From contig NZ_LMXN01000003.1 of assembly GCF_001442615.1 (NCBI RefSeq), positions 310,001 to 374,000 on the forward strand: a stretch of DNA of 64,000 nt. The letters are read 5' to 3'. This stretch comes from Algoriphagus resistens (GTDB lineage Bacteria > Bacteroidota > Bacteroidia > Cytophagales > Cyclobacteriaceae). Both the position numbers and the translations under genes were made by a program. Of this stretch, positions 63,510 to 64,000 are shown in pieces; positions within the stretch are counted from its first letter, which is position 1; every line of letters begins with the position of its first letter. The notes beneath the pieces are model-generated. The model was not told where the DNA came from. It saw only the letters and a program-made list of their open reading frames with translations, and did no database searches.

Positions 63510-64000
63510 ATGAAGCTATTAAAAAGACTTTGGCGTATAGTTTGGAAAGCTACCATCTGGTTTTTTATTCTGTCTATAGGAATGACGGTAATCTATCGCT
63601 TTGTGCCCGTTCCCCTCACTCCATTGATGGTGATTCGTTTTTTTGAACAGACATTTGATCCTGAGAAAGAAGTTCGATACAGCAGAGATTGGGTTCCGAT
63701 TAGCGAAATTTCGAAGCATGCCCCCCAGGCTGTATACGCCTCCGAAGATCAGAGATTCCTAGAGCATAAAGGATTTGATTTCGAAGCGATGGAAAAAGCC
63801 TGGGAGAACAATAAAAAGGGTAAAAGAATAAAAGGAGCTAGTACGATTACTCAGCAGACAGTAAAGAACGTCTTTTTATGGCCATCAAGAAGTTACCTTA
63901 GAAAAGGACTGGAGGCTTATTTCACGGTTTTGGTAGAGTTAATCTGGTCCAAGGAGCGAATCATGGAGGTTTATCTGAATGTAATAGAAATGGGAGAGGG
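63510..64000 (+). CDS. mtgA: Monofunctional peptidoglycan transglycosylase (3' end outside window)
   Basis: The frame from ATG 63510 is open to the window end (163 codons seen). A single N-terminal helix (about residues 12-32) precedes the GT51 domain: the catalytic Glu in ASEDQRFLEHKGFD, and GASTITQQTVKNVFLW and KERIMEVYLNVIEMGEG as family motifs. MtgA polymerises lipid II outside the membrane. It is the first part of a ~220-240-residue protein. Confidence 0.93.
   Translation, partial: MKLLKRLWRIVWKATIWFFILSIGMTVIYRFVPVPLTPLMVIRFFEQTFDPEKEVRYSRDWVPISEISKHAPQAVYASEDQRFLEHKGFDFEAMEKAWENNKKGKRIKGASTITQQTVKNVFLWPSRSYLRKGLEAYFTVLVELIWSKERIMEVYLNVIEMGE

Noticed and set aside
1..64000. CRISPR arrays, rRNA or tRNA genes
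   Set aside because: I saw no regularly spaced repeat array, no rRNA-like stretches and no tRNA T-arm/acceptor patterns in the gaps.

Overview
The window looks like chromosomal DNA from a Bacteroidota member of the order Cytophagales. An Algoriphagus/Cyclobacterium-like relative is my best guess, but the sequence alone does not prove it. The evidence is a MurF-alanine racemase fusion, TonB-dependent receptors with N-terminal carboxypeptidase-regulatory domains, DUF4382 lipoproteins, a membrane LytTR regulator, M14 and amidohydrolase exported enzymes, near absence of Shine-Dalgarno sequences, several TTG starts, and one exact TTTG-N19-TAnnTTTG promoter. No rRNA, tRNA or CRISPR array was seen.

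Layout. 0-7 kb: the end of an acyl-CoA dehydrogenase, an effector-binding protein, a tiny basic protein, a large AsmA-like protein, a lipoprotein and dgt. 7-10.3 kb: two DUF4382 lipoproteins, the second overlapping ribD, which overlaps a free-methionine-sulfoxide reductase. 10.4-17.6 kb: an alpha/beta hydrolase with dxs on the minus strand, then scpA, a UPF0104-type membrane protein and murF-alr on the plus strand. 17.6-22.4 kb: an ion-transport block with a voltage-gated-type K+ channel, KtrA, KtrB and a CLC protein carrying fluoride-exporter signatures. 22.5-26.2 kb: a TIGR01777 epimerase-like protein, an unusual fusion of an ABC-type ATPase to a MutS-like ATPase with a small membrane partner, and two tiny PLDc_N proteins. 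26.6-33.9 kb: secreted M14 peptidase, secreted amidohydrolase, a frameshifted FabZ-like gene, a membrane LytTR regulator, a secreted intradiol-dioxygenase-like protein and a frameshifted YceI gene.

34-36.7 kb holds a TonB-dependent receptor behind a TPP riboswitch and a textbook Bacteroidota promoter, which predicts a thiamine receptor. 36.8-45 kb has FAH-family, TfoX-like, YjbQ, a glycosidase-like protein that seems to lack its catalytic barrel, a YdjC/ChbG deacetylase, tandem small membrane paralogues, and a BioF-like enzyme overlapping a class A beta-lactamase-fold hydrolase. 45-57.2 kb has a patatin with a methyltransferase, UPF0126 and YitT membrane proteins, a saccharopine/alanine-dehydrogenase-like protein with deoC, two divergent phosphate-transporter-like genes, tadA, a Mn-type superoxide dismutase and a second outer-membrane receptor.

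57.2-63.5 kb is a scarred accessory stretch: a decayed IS605-type tnpB, a parDE module with a frameshifted toxin, a truncated beta-propeller lipoprotein, a MaoC dehydratase, a large SWIM-SNF2 helicase and 547 bases of non-coding or decayed DNA. The window ends inside mtgA.

The items most worth following up are the ABC-MutS fusion with its small membrane partner, a roughly 90-nt interspersed intergenic repeat (two tandem copies between ktrB and ktrA, one copy 23 kb away), the riboswitch-controlled receptor, the predicted fluoride exporter and the broken genes near 30.4-33.3 kb and 57.2-58.7 kb.
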